Source of the DNA: LMUY01 sp965276785
GTDB lineage: Bacteria; Pseudomonadota; Alphaproteobacteria; Acetobacterales; Acetobacteraceae
NCBI GenBank assembly: GCA_965276785.1
Contig: OZ255629.1
Location: 4,154,001-4,218,000 of the forward strand
Direction: 5' to 3'
DNA: 64,000 nucleotides
Shown: piece by piece, positions 44,527 to 54,000 of the stretch
How positions within the stretch are numbered: position 1 is the first letter of the stretch
Layout: each line of letters begins with the position of its first letter
Position numbers and translations under genes: made by a program
Notes under the pieces: model-generated
The model's input: only the letters and a program-made list of their open reading frames with translations
Told to the model about the DNA's origin: nothing
Databases searched by the model: none

Positions 44527-44797
44527 CAGCTTGCCCCGGTCCGATCCCTCTGCCTCACCATGCGTTCATCCTTCCAATTAGCCAAGCCGAGTAGAGGAAT
44601 GCGATCGGCCCACGCGGGATGACGTGCTGAGGCGGGGCGACTGCGCCGGTTTTTGCTGGCTCAATCAAGGCGCCAATTTGGGCGTCAGAAGCTCGAAATG
44701 GTCGGTGGGTGCAAACCCGTAAACGACCGGCAACCGGATGGATTTAACCCTAGGTTTCTGCTTAAGTTACACTGCGACGTGTGCGAGCTGACTACGT

Positions 44798-45151
44798 ATG
44801 GGGCTGACGATCGTTGATCTTTATCGATCAGGCAACGCAAGCAGTCCGGGCCTCGACAAACTGCGTACCGCTCAAAACTCCCCCAATCCAGACATAGACA
44901 CCTACATCAACGTCTTGTTAGGGGACGTGTGGGTAAAGTCCGGGACGGGGGGAGCTTCTACGGTGGAGCAGCCAGACCCATTCTGGAGAGGTAAAACGTG
45001 GTTTTTGCGTCGGGGTTCGAGCTTCAGTGACAGACTGAAGGTGGTCAATGATGCCGTTGGGCACTGGAGTTGGGAGCCTGCCGTCGATATGAAGCTGACG
45101 GAGTTCCGCCAGCTTTTAGCGGACGTTCAAACGCAGTGGGTGATGATCTAG
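44798..45151 (+). CDS. Tse2-like putative ADP-ribosyltransferase toxin
   Basis: 117 residues. The pattern LYRSGNASSPGLDKLRT, DIDTYINV, WVKSGTGGASTVE, GKTWFLRRGSSFSDRLKVVN and GHWSWEPAVDMKLTEFRQLL follows the layout of the Tse2 ADP-ribosyltransferase-fold toxins (Y-R near the N-terminus, a GGxST segment, then H-W-x-W-E-P). Tse2 is a type VI effector in Pseudomonas, but relatives occur as chromosomal toxin-antitoxin toxins. No secretion signal or type VI genes are seen here. The gene has lower G+C than its neighbours and is followed 14 bases later by a small gene that may encode its antidote. Confidence 0.6.
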   Translation: MGLTIVDLYRSGNASSPGLDKLRTAQNSPNPDIDTYINVLLGDVWVKSGTGGASTVEQPDPFWRGKTWFLRRGSSFSDRLKVVNDAVGHWSWEPAVDMKLTEFRQLLADVQTQWVMI

Positions 45152-45165
45152 GCAAGGAGGCGATC

Positions 45166-45438
45166 ATGGCCGTGCTTTCTGCAAATGCTAAGCGAATCGT
45201 CAATCACGCCGTCCATTTGATGCCTGGCGATCGCGAGCGAGCCATCTGGGATCGATGGGCGTCTCAGGCCGACAATGGTGTGATCCCTCACGTGATCCAT
45301 GCAATTGCCGTTACGGCGTTAGATAGGCGCTTGTCTGAGATTGAACGTCTGCGCGAAACGGCGGAAGAAGATGACCAATCCTGTCTCGACAACGATGCCA
45401 GCTTCATTGTCGCGATAAAGCGGACCTTGGCTGATTAG
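45166..45438 (+). CDS. Small unknown protein, possible antitoxin/immunity partner of the Tse2-like gene
   Basis: 90 residues from the ATG at 45166, with a strong AAGGAGG upstream. It is helical and acidic towards the end (RLSEIERLRETAEEDDQSC). No DNA-binding motif, signal peptide or membrane segment. The strong ribosome site and close spacing to the putative toxin would give an excess of the second product, as expected of an antidote. I do not recognise the family; the role is inferred from position. Confidence 0.6.
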   Translation: MAVLSANAKRIVNHAVHLMPGDRERAIWDRWASQADNGVIPHVIHAIAVTALDRRLSEIERLRETAEEDDQSCLDNDASFIVAIKRTLAD

Positions 45439-45524
45439 GTCGTTACGGCTGTGTCGACGCCGGACTGGCGCCAAACCGGGATTCGGCACGGACATGTCGG
45501 CGTAAACGCGCATGAGCCCGCCAC

Positions 45525-45917
45525 TCAAGGCGGCACCGGCATTGTGACAAACGCCCCTGGGTTTTCTGGGGCGAGCGGCCCATTCACAGTGCCGTAGAGG
45601 CCTCCCTGTGGCAGCCGATACCAGTTCCGGCCATCCCAGCAATCATGTGTCGGCTTGACGATGACGCCGCAAGCCACTCTCCTCGGGCTGCTGGCATAGT
45701 GACGCGGTCCCGCTGGGTAGAGACGCTGGTAAGCCCGTCCATCCCAGCACCGACCCTCCCGGTCTATGGAGTAGCAGGCCAAATGGCTAGCGGCTGGCGC
45801 AATGGCGCCTGGCGTTTGCGAAAGCGGGCCGCCCTGCACCCCGTAGACAAAGACCTCTTCAGCCGAGGAACCGCTGCCACACAGCAGCACGATGCATAAC
45901 GTCGCCGAGGCAGACAC
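45525..45917 (-). CDS. Secreted protein with two Cys/Trp repeats
   Basis: 130 residues from a GTG at 45917. A short signal peptide (ATLCIVLLCGSGSSA) is followed by two similar units: LACYSIDREGRCWDGRAYQR and VACGVIVKPTHDCWDGRNWY. Each has A-C, about 10 residues, C-W-D-G-R and an aromatic. The paired Cys in each unit probably form a disulfide in the periplasm. Family and function unknown. It converges on the gene pair at 44.8-45.4 kb. Confidence 0.65.
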   Translation of the reverse strand: MSASATLCIVLLCGSGSSAEEVFVYGVQGGPLSQTPGAIAPAASHLACYSIDREGRCWDGRAYQRLYPAGPRHYASSPRRVACGVIVKPTHDCWDGRNWYRLPQGGLYGTVNGPLAPENPGAFVTMPVPP

Positions 45918-45976
45918 TTTGCGGACGGCTTCCGCTGAAATGTCCCCAATCTCCAGCTAACTGCCTGGCATTACGC

Positions 45977-46048
<72 letters not shown>

Positions 46049-46147
46049 ATGCCACGCCGATATACCGGGCCACACCCGGCGGTGCAAACGCAACCGCCTC
46101 CCACACTTCCCCGCGTACAGGGCTGGCGGCACGCAGCCGTATCGGCC

Positions 46148-47473
46148 ATGTTGCCGCCGCCCATGCCCGTAACCACGCCAGTGACAACCAATCTTGCCCG
46201 CGAGCGTGAGTGCCCGGATTGCGGGCTGTTCCAAACCATACCGCCCATGCCCGCCAACGCAGAGGCGAAATGCCTTCGTTGTGAGGCAACGCTGCGGCGG
46301 CGGCAGACCAACTCCGCCACCTACGCCTTCGCCCTGGCCGTCACCTCGTTCGTCCTCTACCTCATCGCCGTGGCTGCGCCGTTCCTCTCCGTCGATATCG
46401 TAGGCCAACTGCGCGACACCACCATGCTGTCGCTGCCAATCGCGTTCTCTGCCGATGGGATGTGGGAACTCGCCCTGCTGGTGACGGTCACCGCGATCAT
46501 CATGCCCCTGCTCAAGATCGGCATCATCATCGTCGTGCTGGGCGGATTGCGGGCCGAACAGCCGCCCGGCTTCCTGCCCGAGCTGTTCAAATGGTATGAG
46601 CGCATCGGGCCCTGGGCCATGGTGGAGATTTTCCTGCTCGGCGTGTTCGTCGCCTTCACCCGGCTCGGCGCCATCGCAACCGTGAATGTCGGCGAAGCGC
46701 TCTATGCCATCGCCGCCCTCATGCTGACCTTGGTCATGGCGGATTACCTGCTCGATCCAGGGGAGGTCTGGGAGGAGATGGAGCGGCGCGGGCTGGTTCC
46801 ACCACCGCCGCCGCCAGCTGGCGGCTCGCCTCGGCTGTCCTGCCGAACCTGCGGCCGGGTCAGCGATTGCGCCGAGGGCGAGCGATGCTCACGCTGCCGT
46901 TCCGTGCTTTACGGCCGCAAGCCGAACAGCCTGCTCAACACCTGGGCGTTCGTGATCGGGGGGGCGGCGCTTTACATCCCGGCCAACCTGTTCCCGATCC
47001 TGACCTTGGTCCGGTTGGGGCAGTCCAGCCCCTCGACCATTGTCGGCGGGGCGCAGGAGTTGCTGGAGGCCGGCTTATGGCCGCTGGCCCTGCTTGTGTT
47101 CGTGGCCAGCATCATGGTGCCGCTGCTGAAGCTGATCAGCCTGATCGCCATGCTGACCGCCATCCATACCGGCACCGCCTGGCGGCTGCGAGACCGCACC
47201 CGGCTGTATCGGCTGGTCGATTTCATCGGCCGCTGGTCGATGATCGACGTCTTCATGCTCGCCACACTGGTGGGCCTGGTGCGGGCCGGCAACCTTGCCT
47301 CGATCACGCCCGACCTCGGCGCGCTTTGCTTCGGCAGCGTGGTCGTCTTGACCATGTTTGCGGCGACGTGCTTCGACCCGCGGCTGATGTGGGATGCCGT
47401 TTCCGCCGAGGAGCGTGCGGCCCGCATGCCGGACATGGCACAACTGCGGGGCTCAGAACCAGGGACAGCATGA
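46148..47473 (+). CDS. pqiA: Paraquat-inducible protein A, PqiA-like
   Basis: 441 residues from the ATG at 46148; earlier in-frame starts run into the tRNA. Two tandem PqiA domains are present, each with a CxxC zinc-ribbon-like head (ECPDCGLFQTIPP...CLRC and CRTCGRVSD...CSRC) and four membrane helices. PqiA is the inner-membrane part of the PqiABC intermembrane lipid-transport system. Its stop overlaps the pqiB start (ATGA), so the three genes are coupled. Confidence 0.93.
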   Translation: MLPPPMPVTTPVTTNLARERECPDCGLFQTIPPMPANAEAKCLRCEATLRRRQTNSATYAFALAVTSFVLYLIAVAAPFLSVDIVGQLRDTTMLSLPIAFSADGMWELALLVTVTAIIMPLLKIGIIIVVLGGLRAEQPPGFLPELFKWYERIGPWAMVEIFLLGVFVAFTRLGAIATVNVGEALYAIAALMLTLVMADYLLDPGEVWEEMERRGLVPPPPPPAGGSPRLSCRTCGRVSDCAEGERCSRCRSVLYGRKPNSLLNTWAFVIGGAALYIPANLFPILTLVRLGQSSPSTIVGGAQELLEAGLWPLALLVFVASIMVPLLKLISLIAMLTAIHTGTAWRLRDRTRLYRLVDFIGRWSMIDVFMLATLVGLVRAGNLASITPDLGALCFGSVVVLTMFAATCFDPRLMWDAVSAEERAARMPDMAQLRGSEPGTA

Positions 47474-49209
47474 GCGAACAACCGCCACCGGCCTCTGCCG
47501 CCGCCCAGCCGCCGAATCCCCCCGATCAGACAGCGCAGCCGCCCCAGGCCAGGCTGCGCCGCCGGGCCCGCGTTTCGGTGATTTGGGTGCTGCCCGCGGT
47601 GGCCGCGGCGATCGGCATCTATCTCGCTTTCACCACGCTGTCGCAACGAGGGCCCGAAATCGTCCTCACCTTCAACAGCGCCGATGGATTGACGTCGGGC
47701 CAGACTAAGGTCCGGCACAAGGCGGTGGATCTCGGCACCATCACCAGCATTCGCCTGGCAAGCGATATGAGCCACGTGATCGTCCGCGTCCGCATGACCC
47801 GCGAGGCAAGCCCCTACCTCACCGACCGTGCGCGGTTTTGGGTCGTGCGCCCGCGCCTGTCGGCCAGCGACATCTCCGGGCTGGAGACGTTGATCTCGGG
47901 CGGCTATGTCGAGATGGACCCGGGCGCCGCGGGGGGCGCGTCAAAGACCGAGTTCACCGGCCTGGAGAACCCGCCCGGCGTCCGGTCCGACGAGCCGGGC
48001 ACCACCTTCACGCTGCAAACCCCACGGATCGGGTCGCTCGGCAGCGGATCGCCTGTGTTCTACCGCGACATCGTGGTGGGCGAGGTGCTCGACTATCACT
48101 TGCCGGAGGGCAACGGCCCGATTTCGGTGCACGTGTTCGTGCGCGCGCCCTATGACAAATGGGTACGGACCGGCACGCGTTTCTGGAACGCCTCCGGTCT
48201 GGACGTGGAGTTCGGGGGCGCAGGCATCCATCTCGAGCTCCAATCCATTCAGGCGGTGCTGTCCGGCGGCGTCGCGTTCGGCACGCCGGAAGACTCGCGG
48301 GAGACGCCATCGGCCAAGCAGGATGCCGAGTTCTCCCTGTTCCCGGACGAGAACGCCGCCAGTTCGGCCGGATACAAGCAGCGCATCCCGTTTGTGCTGT
48401 ACTATCAGACATCCGTCGCCGGGCTGTCGGTGGGGGCGCCGGTGCAGGTCGACGGGATTGCGGTTGGCAACGTCACCGATGTGCGTCTGGAGTTCGACCA
48501 GGGGGCGGCGCTGGCCCGGGTTCGCGTGGGCATTGAAATTCAGCCCGAGCGGTTTGCAGCCATCACGGGCAATCCGGACGACACGCCACTGGTCGTGAGC
48601 CAACGGCTGGTCGATCGCGGCATCCGCGCTCAGCTCACCACCATCAGCTACTTGACCGGGCAGCTCGCGGTGAGCCTGGAAACCTCGCCTGGCGCGGCTC
48701 CCGTCAAAGTGTCGATGGAAGGCAACGCCATCGTGTTGCCGACAGCCGCGGGCGGCGGGCTCACCGGCCTCACCACGGCCGTGTCCCACCTCGCCAGCAA
48801 GCTTGATAGCGTTCCGCTCGATTCGATCGGCAACAACCTCAACTCGGCACTGGCGTCGCTAGCGGGCGTGGTGGGCAGTCCGGATGTGAAAAATTCAGTC
48901 AAGTCGCTGCAGGCGACGCTGAGCGATCTGCAGGAATTGGTGAAGCACGCCGACGCCGGGCTGGCCCCATTGCTGCGGCGGCTGCCGGAGGTGAGCGCCG
49001 ACCTGCAACAGACCTTGGCCCACACCAACAGCTTGGTCACCTCGGTGGACAACGGGTATGGCAGCAACTCGCAATTCGCCCGGGACTTGAGCCGACTGTT
49101 GTCGCAATTCAACGATGCCGCGCGGTCGGTCCGGCTGCTGACCGATTTCCTGGACCGCCATCCCGAGGCGTTGATCCGCGGCCGCGCTAACGAGGGCGCC
49201 GAGCGGTGA
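47470..49209 (+). CDS. pqiB: MCE-domain intermembrane transport protein, PqiB-like
   Basis: 579 residues: a Pro-rich cytoplasmic tail, one membrane helix (VSVIWVLPAVAAAIGIYLAF), then three MCE domains (starting near PEIVLTFNSADGLTSGQTKV, GTTFTLQTPRIGSLGSGSPV and RIPFVLYYQTSVAGLSVGAP) and a long helical C-terminus. PqiB forms a syringe-like hexameric tube across the periplasm for lipid traffic. An upstream reading in the same frame reaches far into pqiA but is not credible. Confidence 0.93.
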   Translation: MSEQPPPASAAAQPPNPPDQTAQPPQARLRRRARVSVIWVLPAVAAAIGIYLAFTTLSQRGPEIVLTFNSADGLTSGQTKVRHKAVDLGTITSIRLASDMSHVIVRVRMTREASPYLTDRARFWVVRPRLSASDISGLETLISGGYVEMDPGAAGGASKTEFTGLENPPGVRSDEPGTTFTLQTPRIGSLGSGSPVFYRDIVVGEVLDYHLPEGNGPISVHVFVRAPYDKWVRTGTRFWNASGLDVEFGGAGIHLELQSIQAVLSGGVAFGTPEDSRETPSAKQDAEFSLFPDENAASSAGYKQRIPFVLYYQTSVAGLSVGAPVQVDGIAVGNVTDVRLEFDQGAALARVRVGIEIQPERFAAITGNPDDTPLVVSQRLVDRGIRAQLTTISYLTGQLAVSLETSPGAAPVKVSMEGNAIVLPTAAGGGLTGLTTAVSHLASKLDSVPLDSIGNNLNSALASLAGVVGSPDVKNSVKSLQATLSDLQELVKHADAGLAPLLRRLPEVSADLQQTLAHTNSLVTSVDNGYGSNSQFARDLSRLLSQFNDAARSVRLLTDFLDRHPEALIRGRANEGAER

Positions 49210-49790
49210 GGCGTCGTGCGCTGCTGCTATGGCCTGCCGTGGCCGTGCTAGCCCGGTGCGCCTCGCCAGACCCGGCGCTCTACACCTTGCGAGCGGTGCC
49301 GGGCGCGGTTGAAGGAGGCGGGCCGACCAGCGTGAAAGTCGCCCGCCCCGGGCTGGCCGGCTATCTCGACCGTTCGGAGATCGTGCGGGACAGCTCGTCG
49401 AACCGGTTGTTGTTGAGTGGTGGGGAGCGTTGGGGCGAGCCGCTCGGCGACATGATCGGCCGCGTGCTGGCGCTCGATTTGTCGCAGCGCCTGCCTGGCA
49501 GCAGCGTGTTCACCGATGCCGGCGCGATTTCCGCCGATGCCGCGGCCATCGTGGAGGTGGATATTCAGCGCTTCGATCTCGACTCGTCCGGCGCCGTTGC
49601 ACTGGTGGCACAGATGGCGGTGCGCCCGAGCAGCGGCCCAAGGTCGATGGCAGCGCGGCTGCTCCGGCTGACCGTCGCACCGGCCGGACCGAGCACGCCG
49701 GAATTGGTGTCCGCGATGAGCACCGCACTCGGGCAATTGGCCGATCAGATCGCCGGCTCGCTGCGCACACTGCCGCTGGTTCCCTCTTGA
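49206..49790 (+). CDS. pqiC: Outer-membrane lipoprotein PqiC
   Basis: 194 residues from a GTG at 49206 overlapping the pqiB stop (GTGA). It starts with a lipoprotein signal (LLLWPAVAVLARC, lipobox L-A-R-C), then the PqiC/ABC-aux domain: YTLRAVPGA, VKVARPGLAGYLDRSEIV and WGEPLGDMIGRVLALDLSQR. It anchors the PqiB tube at the outer membrane. Its end converges on the flavin enzyme gene with a three-base gap. Confidence 0.9.
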   Translation: MRRRALLLWPAVAVLARCASPDPALYTLRAVPGAVEGGGPTSVKVARPGLAGYLDRSEIVRDSSSNRLLLSGGERWGEPLGDMIGRVLALDLSQRLPGSSVFTDAGAISADAAAIVEVDIQRFDLDSSGAVALVAQMAVRPSSGPRSMAARLLRLTVAPAGPSTPELVSAMSTALGQLADQIAGSLRTLPLVPS

Positions 49791-49793
49791 CAG

Positions 49794-51206
49794 CTACCGT
49801 CCGGTTAGGATGCGCTCGACCAACTGCCTTACCGAGGGGATAAACCCGTTGGAGTAAAACGGGTCCAGCGCGAAGCGGTAGGCGTTGTGGCCGCTGAACA
49901 TCAGGTTGTTGTCCAGCGTTGCCGGGTCACCCGCGTCGTGACGTACGGATTGAAGCGTCTTTTGGATGCAGAAGCTCCTCGGGTCCGCCTTCTTGCCGGT
50001 GGTGTTTCCCGTCTCGTGCTGCGACCAGTTGGAAAAGCGGCACTGGCTGAGGCAGCCCATGCAGTCGGTTTGGTCCTGCAGAATGTCGGCGGCGCGCTGT
50101 GGCGTGACGAAGACCAGCGTTCCATCCGGCGTGCGCAAGGCCTCGCTGAATCCTTCGCGGACCCAGCGCTCGGCTCGGCCGAGATCCATCGGGGTGAGAT
50201 AGACGATGCGCTGCCGCGGCCCCACCCCGAAGGCGGCGGTGTGCTCGCCCACCGGCTCCATCGAGTAAGCCACTTGGTGTTCGCTGCGCTGGCGCAGTTC
50301 CTGAATGTAGGCGTTGTTGACGGCCGACGAGTAGAAGCCGGTCGGGCTGAATTTGTTGAGGAAAACGTCGCCTTCCTTCAGCGTCAACAATTTCTGTTTC
50401 CAAGCATCCCCGATCGGGCTCTCCTGGGTGAGCAACGGGCGGGTGCCGAACTGGAAGGCGATTGGTCCCAGTTCAGGGTTATCAATCCAATCCTGCCACT
50501 CCTCCAGCCACCATACGCCGCCGGCCATGATGATGGGCGTATCGCCCAGCCCGACGCTACGCATCAGCTTGCGCAACGCGAGCACGCGGGGAAACGGGTC
50601 TTCCGGCTGCTCCGGGTCTTCACCGTTGCTGAGGCCGTTGTGGCCGCCAGCGAGCCAGGGATCCTCATAGACCACGCCGCCGAGCAGCGCCGCCGCTTTG
50701 GAATAGGCGCGCTTCCAGAGCGCGTTGAAAGCACGGGCGGAGGAGACAATCGGGTAGTAGTGCACTCCGAAACGGGCCGCGATGTCGCTCAACCGGTAGG
50801 GCATGCCGGCGCCGCAGGTCAGACCATGGATCAGGCCCTTGGCACCCTCCAGCACGCCGGTAATGACGCGCTCGGCACCGCCCATTTCCCACAAGATATT
50901 GGCATGGATCCGTCCCGTACCCCCCGCAACCTCATGCGCCTGCTGCGCCTGGGAGATGCCGCCGCGGATGGCGAATTCGATCAGTTCCTCGTGGCGCTCC
51001 CGCCGGGTGCGGCCCTGATAGACCTGCGGCACGGATTGGCCGTCCGCATCGTAACTGTCGGCGTTAACGGCGCTGAAGGTGCCGGCGCCGCCACATTGGG
51101 CCCAGTGGCCGGAGGACTTGCCCGCGCTCACCATGACGCCCTTGCCGCCCTCAACAAGTGGAAGGACGTCCACTCCGCCCATCCGAATCGCATTGATCGC
51201 CTTCAT
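49794..51206 (-). CDS. Nitronate monooxygenase-like FMN enzyme with C-terminal Cys cluster
   Basis: 470 residues from the ATG at 51206, with AGGAAG upstream; an ATG at 51230 is possible. The TIM-barrel flavin family signs are MVSAGKSSGHWAQCGGAGTF, GLTCGAGMPYRLSDIAARFG, IIMAGGVWWLEEWQDW and FQFGTRPLLTQES. The C-terminal CMGCLSQCRFSNWSQ plus a later Cys could bind an Fe-S cluster, not found in short nitronate monooxygenases. It resembles a long alphaproteobacterial subgroup; the true substrate is unknown. Confidence 0.82.
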   Translation of the reverse strand: MKAINAIRMGGVDVLPLVEGGKGVMVSAGKSSGHWAQCGGAGTFSAVNADSYDADGQSVPQVYQGRTRRERHEELIEFAIRGGISQAQQAHEVAGGTGRIHANILWEMGGAERVITGVLEGAKGLIHGLTCGAGMPYRLSDIAARFGVHYYPIVSSARAFNALWKRAYSKAAALLGGVVYEDPWLAGGHNGLSNGEDPEQPEDPFPRVLALRKLMRSVGLGDTPIIMAGGVWWLEEWQDWIDNPELGPIAFQFGTRPLLTQESPIGDAWKQKLLTLKEGDVFLNKFSPTGFYSSAVNNAYIQELRQRSEHQVAYSMEPVGEHTAAFGVGPRQRIVYLTPMDLGRAERWVREGFSEALRTPDGTLVFVTPQRAADILQDQTDCMGCLSQCRFSNWSQHETGNTTGKKADPRSFCIQKTLQSVRHDAGDPATLDNNLMFSGHNAYRFALDPFYSNGFIPSVRQLVERILTGR

Positions 51207-51320
51207 CGGCGCTTCCTCAGACTGAAACATAGAGTAATATGCGGTGTGTCCGCGCCCGGCGCTAGACCATGATCGTCAGCCGGGCGTTGCGGATTAACAA
51301 ATTTAAGTCGGATCGGTGCA

Positions 51321-51359
51321 AACCGGCCTGCTGTTCGCGGTGGGAACGGCAGGCCGGTT
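51321..51359. terminator. Hairpin downstream of pnp
   Basis: AACCGGCCTGC and GCAGGCCGGTT form a perfect 11-base-pair stem around a 17-base loop, ten bases after the pnp stop. There is no T-run. It may end or stabilise the long infB-pnp transcript. Confidence 0.6.
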
Positions 51360-51369
51360 CCAGTGGTGA

Positions 51370-53523
51370 CTACGCTGCGTCGGCCTCGCGCGGCGGCCTG
51401 CCGCTCTTGGCGCCGACCTGATCGGTGATGTCCTCGCCAGTCGCTTGGTCCACCACCCGCATCGACAGCTTGATCTTGCCGCGATCGTCAAAGCCCAACA
51501 CCTTGACCTTCACCGCGTCCCCGACGCCCACGACATCCGTGGTCTTGCCGACCCGGCCTTGCGCCAACTCGCTGATATGCACCAAGCCATCGCGCGAACC
51601 GAGGAAGTTTACGAAAGCGCCGAACTCGGCGGTTTTCACCACCTTGCCGTTATAGATCACGCCCATTTCAGGCTCGGCCACGATGCCGCGGATGCGATCG
51701 ATCGCAGCTTGGCTCGCCTGTTCGGTCGTGGCGGCGATCTTGATGGTGCCGTCATCTTCAATGTCGATCTTGCAGCCGGTCTGCTCGACGATCTCGCGGA
51801 TGACCTTGCCACCAGTACCGATCACCTCGCGAATTTTCTCCTTCGGCACCGTGATGGTGGTGATGCGCGGCGCGGTGGCGGCCACGTCGCCGCGGGCGCC
51901 GGACAGTCCGCGAGCCATCTCGCCCAGGATATGCACCCGGCCATCCCGCGCCTGCTCCAGCGCCGTCTTCATAATGGCGAAGGTGATGGAGGTGATCTTG
52001 ATGTCCATCTGCAGGCTGGTGATGCCCTGCTCGGTGCCGGCCACCTTAAAGTCCATGTCGCCGAGATGGTCTTCGTCGCCCAAGATGTCGGAGAGCACGG
52101 CGAAGCCGCGGTCTTCCTTGATCAGCCCCATGGCAATGCCCGCCACCGGCCGGGCCAACGGCACGCCCGCATCCATGAGCGAGAGCGAGGTGCCGCACAC
52201 CGTCGCCATCGAGGATGAGCCGTTGCTCTCGGTGATCTCGCTCACCACCCGCATCGTGTAGGGGAACGCGGTCTTTTCCGGCAGCAACGGGCGGATGGCG
52301 CGCCAGGCAAGCTTGCCATGACCGATCTCGCGCCGGCCCGGACTGCCCATGCGCCCTGCTTCGCCGACCGAATAGGGCGGGAAATTATAGTGCAACATGA
52401 AATGCGCGCGGCTCTCGCCTTCCAGCGAGTCGACGATCTGCTCGTCCTGCCCGGTGCCGAGCGTGGCCACGCAGAGCGCTTGGGTCTCGCCGCGGGTGAA
52501 CAGGGCCGAGCCATGCGCGCGCGGCAGGATATGCACTTCTGCCACGATCGGGCGCACCGTCTTGGTATCACGCCCATCGATACGCAGCCCGGTGTCGAGG
52601 ATGGCGTTGCGCACCACGTCGGCTTCAAGCGCCTTGAACAGGCCCTTTGCCCTGTCGGTTTCAAATCCTTCCTCGGCGAGCTTGGCGAGCGCCTCCAACT
52701 TGGCGGCGGCTACGGCATCCTGCCGCACCTGCTTCACCTGCTCGCGATAGGCGGAGGCGATCGCCGGACGTGCCAACTCGTCCACGCGGCTACGCAGCGT
52801 CGCGAGCTCGGGGCTAGGCTCGGCCAGGTTCCAGGGCTCCTTGGCGGCGTGCTCGGCCAGCTCGATAATGGCTTGGATCACCGGCTGGAATGCGCTGTGG
52901 CCGAACTCCACCGCGCCCAACATCACGTCCTCGGAGAGTTCGTGCGCCTCGCTCTCCACCATCAGCACGCCCTCGGCGGTGCCGGCGACCACCAGGTCGA
53001 GCTTGAAGCCTTTCATCTGTTCCAGCGTGGGATTGAGCACGTACGCGCCATCAATGAAGCCCACCCGTGCGGCGGCCACCGGGCCGAAAAACGGGATGCC
53101 AGAGAGGGTGAGGGCGGCCGAGCAGCCGATCATGGCCACGATGTCCGGATCGTTTTCCATGTCGTGCGACAGCACGGTGGCGACAACCTGGACCTCGTTG
53201 CGGAAGCCCTCCGGGAACAGCGGGCGGATGGGGCGGTCGATCAGGCGGCTGACGAGCGTCTCCTTCTCGGAGGGGCGGCCTTCGCGCTTGAAGAAGCCGC
53301 CCGGTATCTTGCCGGCAGCAAACGCCTTTTCCTGGTAGTTGACGGTGAGCGGGAAGAAGTCCTGCCCCGGCTTGGCGCTCTTCATGCCAACAGCGGTGCA
53401 CAGCACGATGGTGTCGCCGTAGGACGCCATCACGGCGCCGTCGGCCTGACGGGCGATCTTGCCGGTTTCGAGCACGAGCTTGCGCCCGCCCCAGTCGAGT
53501 TCCTTGCGGAAGTGATTGAACAT
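51370..53523 (-). CDS. pnp: Polyribonucleotide nucleotidyltransferase
   Basis: 717 residues, full length. Two RNase PH cores (starting FRKELDWGGRKLVLETGKIA and RPIVAEVHILPRAHGSALFT), a KH domain (PKEKIREVIGTGGKVIREIV) and an S1 domain (YNGKVVKTAEFGAFVNFLGS, then GLVHISELA) are all present. PNPase is a phosphorolytic 3'-5' exonuclease of the degradosome. It ends the rimP-to-pnp operon; a 10-base-pair hairpin precedes it. Confidence 0.97.
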   Translation of the reverse strand: MFNHFRKELDWGGRKLVLETGKIARQADGAVMASYGDTIVLCTAVGMKSAKPGQDFFPLTVNYQEKAFAAGKIPGGFFKREGRPSEKETLVSRLIDRPIRPLFPEGFRNEVQVVATVLSHDMENDPDIVAMIGCSAALTLSGIPFFGPVAAARVGFIDGAYVLNPTLEQMKGFKLDLVVAGTAEGVLMVESEAHELSEDVMLGAVEFGHSAFQPVIQAIIELAEHAAKEPWNLAEPSPELATLRSRVDELARPAIASAYREQVKQVRQDAVAAAKLEALAKLAEEGFETDRAKGLFKALEADVVRNAILDTGLRIDGRDTKTVRPIVAEVHILPRAHGSALFTRGETQALCVATLGTGQDEQIVDSLEGESRAHFMLHYNFPPYSVGEAGRMGSPGRREIGHGKLAWRAIRPLLPEKTAFPYTMRVVSEITESNGSSSMATVCGTSLSLMDAGVPLARPVAGIAMGLIKEDRGFAVLSDILGDEDHLGDMDFKVAGTEQGITSLQMDIKITSITFAIMKTALEQARDGRVHILGEMARGLSGARGDVAATAPRITTITVPKEKIREVIGTGGKVIREIVEQTGCKIDIEDDGTIKIAATTEQASQAAIDRIRGIVAEPEMGVIYNGKVVKTAEFGAFVNFLGSRDGLVHISELAQGRVGKTTDVVGVGDAVKVKVLGFDDRGKIKLSMRVVDQATGEDITDQVGAKSGRPPREADAA

Positions 53524-53670
53524 GCAACAAGTCCTCGGTTCGCGCTGGCGAGCCGCGAAGCCGGTGCGGGTGCGGCGTCTCGGGCGGCATGGCCTCGCGG
53601 GTGGCAGCCGCGACCATGTGGCCGAAAACGCCGTCGCAATCCGGGTGCGGGTGCACCGGGCGCAGCATAG

Positions 53671-53694
53671 CCCGGCGCCACCATTGGCGCCGGG
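53671..53694. promoter_or_regulatory. rpsO-pnp intercistronic hairpin
   Basis: CCCGGCGCCA, a four-base loop and TGGCGCCGGG form a perfect 10-base-pair stem between rpsO and pnp. In other bacteria this leader is cleaved by RNase III and mediates pnp autocontrol; position and strength fit that role, or an attenuator. No T-run follows. Confidence 0.65.
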
Positions 53695-53709
53695 GTCGTC
53701 GGTGCTAAG

Positions 53710-53979
53710 CTAACGCCGGAGCGACAGCCGTCCGATCAGCTCCTGATAGCGAGCCTGATCCTTATTCTTCAGGTAATCGAGCAACCGCCGCCGGCGCCCC
53801 ACCAGCATCAGCAGGCCGCGGCGGCTATGAAAGTCTTTGGCGTGGGTCTTGAGGTGCTCGGTCAGGTTGCCGATCCGCTCGGAAAGCAGCGCGACCTGGA
53901 CTTCGGGGCTGCCAGTGTCGGCCGCCTGGCGCGCATAGTCGGTAACGAGCGCGGTGCGGCGCTCCGCCGTGATCGACAT
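53710..53979 (-). CDS. rpsO: 30S ribosomal protein S15
   Basis: 89 residues, the exact family length. Key segments are DTGSPEVQVALLSERIGNLT, EHLKTHAKDFHSRRGLLMLV and RRRLLDYLKNKDQARYQELI. S15 binds the central domain of 16S rRNA early in assembly. It lies between truB and pnp as in most proteobacteria. Confidence 0.97.
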   Translation of the reverse strand: MSITAERRTALVTDYARQAADTGSPEVQVALLSERIGNLTEHLKTHAKDFHSRRGLLMLVGRRRRLLDYLKNKDQARYQELIGRLSLRR

Positions 53980-54000
53980 CAGATATCCTCCAGGCGGGGG

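Noticed and set aside
46867..47469. Upstream extension of pqiB into pqiA
   Set aside because: Same frame but no domain content, and the ATG at 47470 overlaps the pqiA stop in the usual coupled way.
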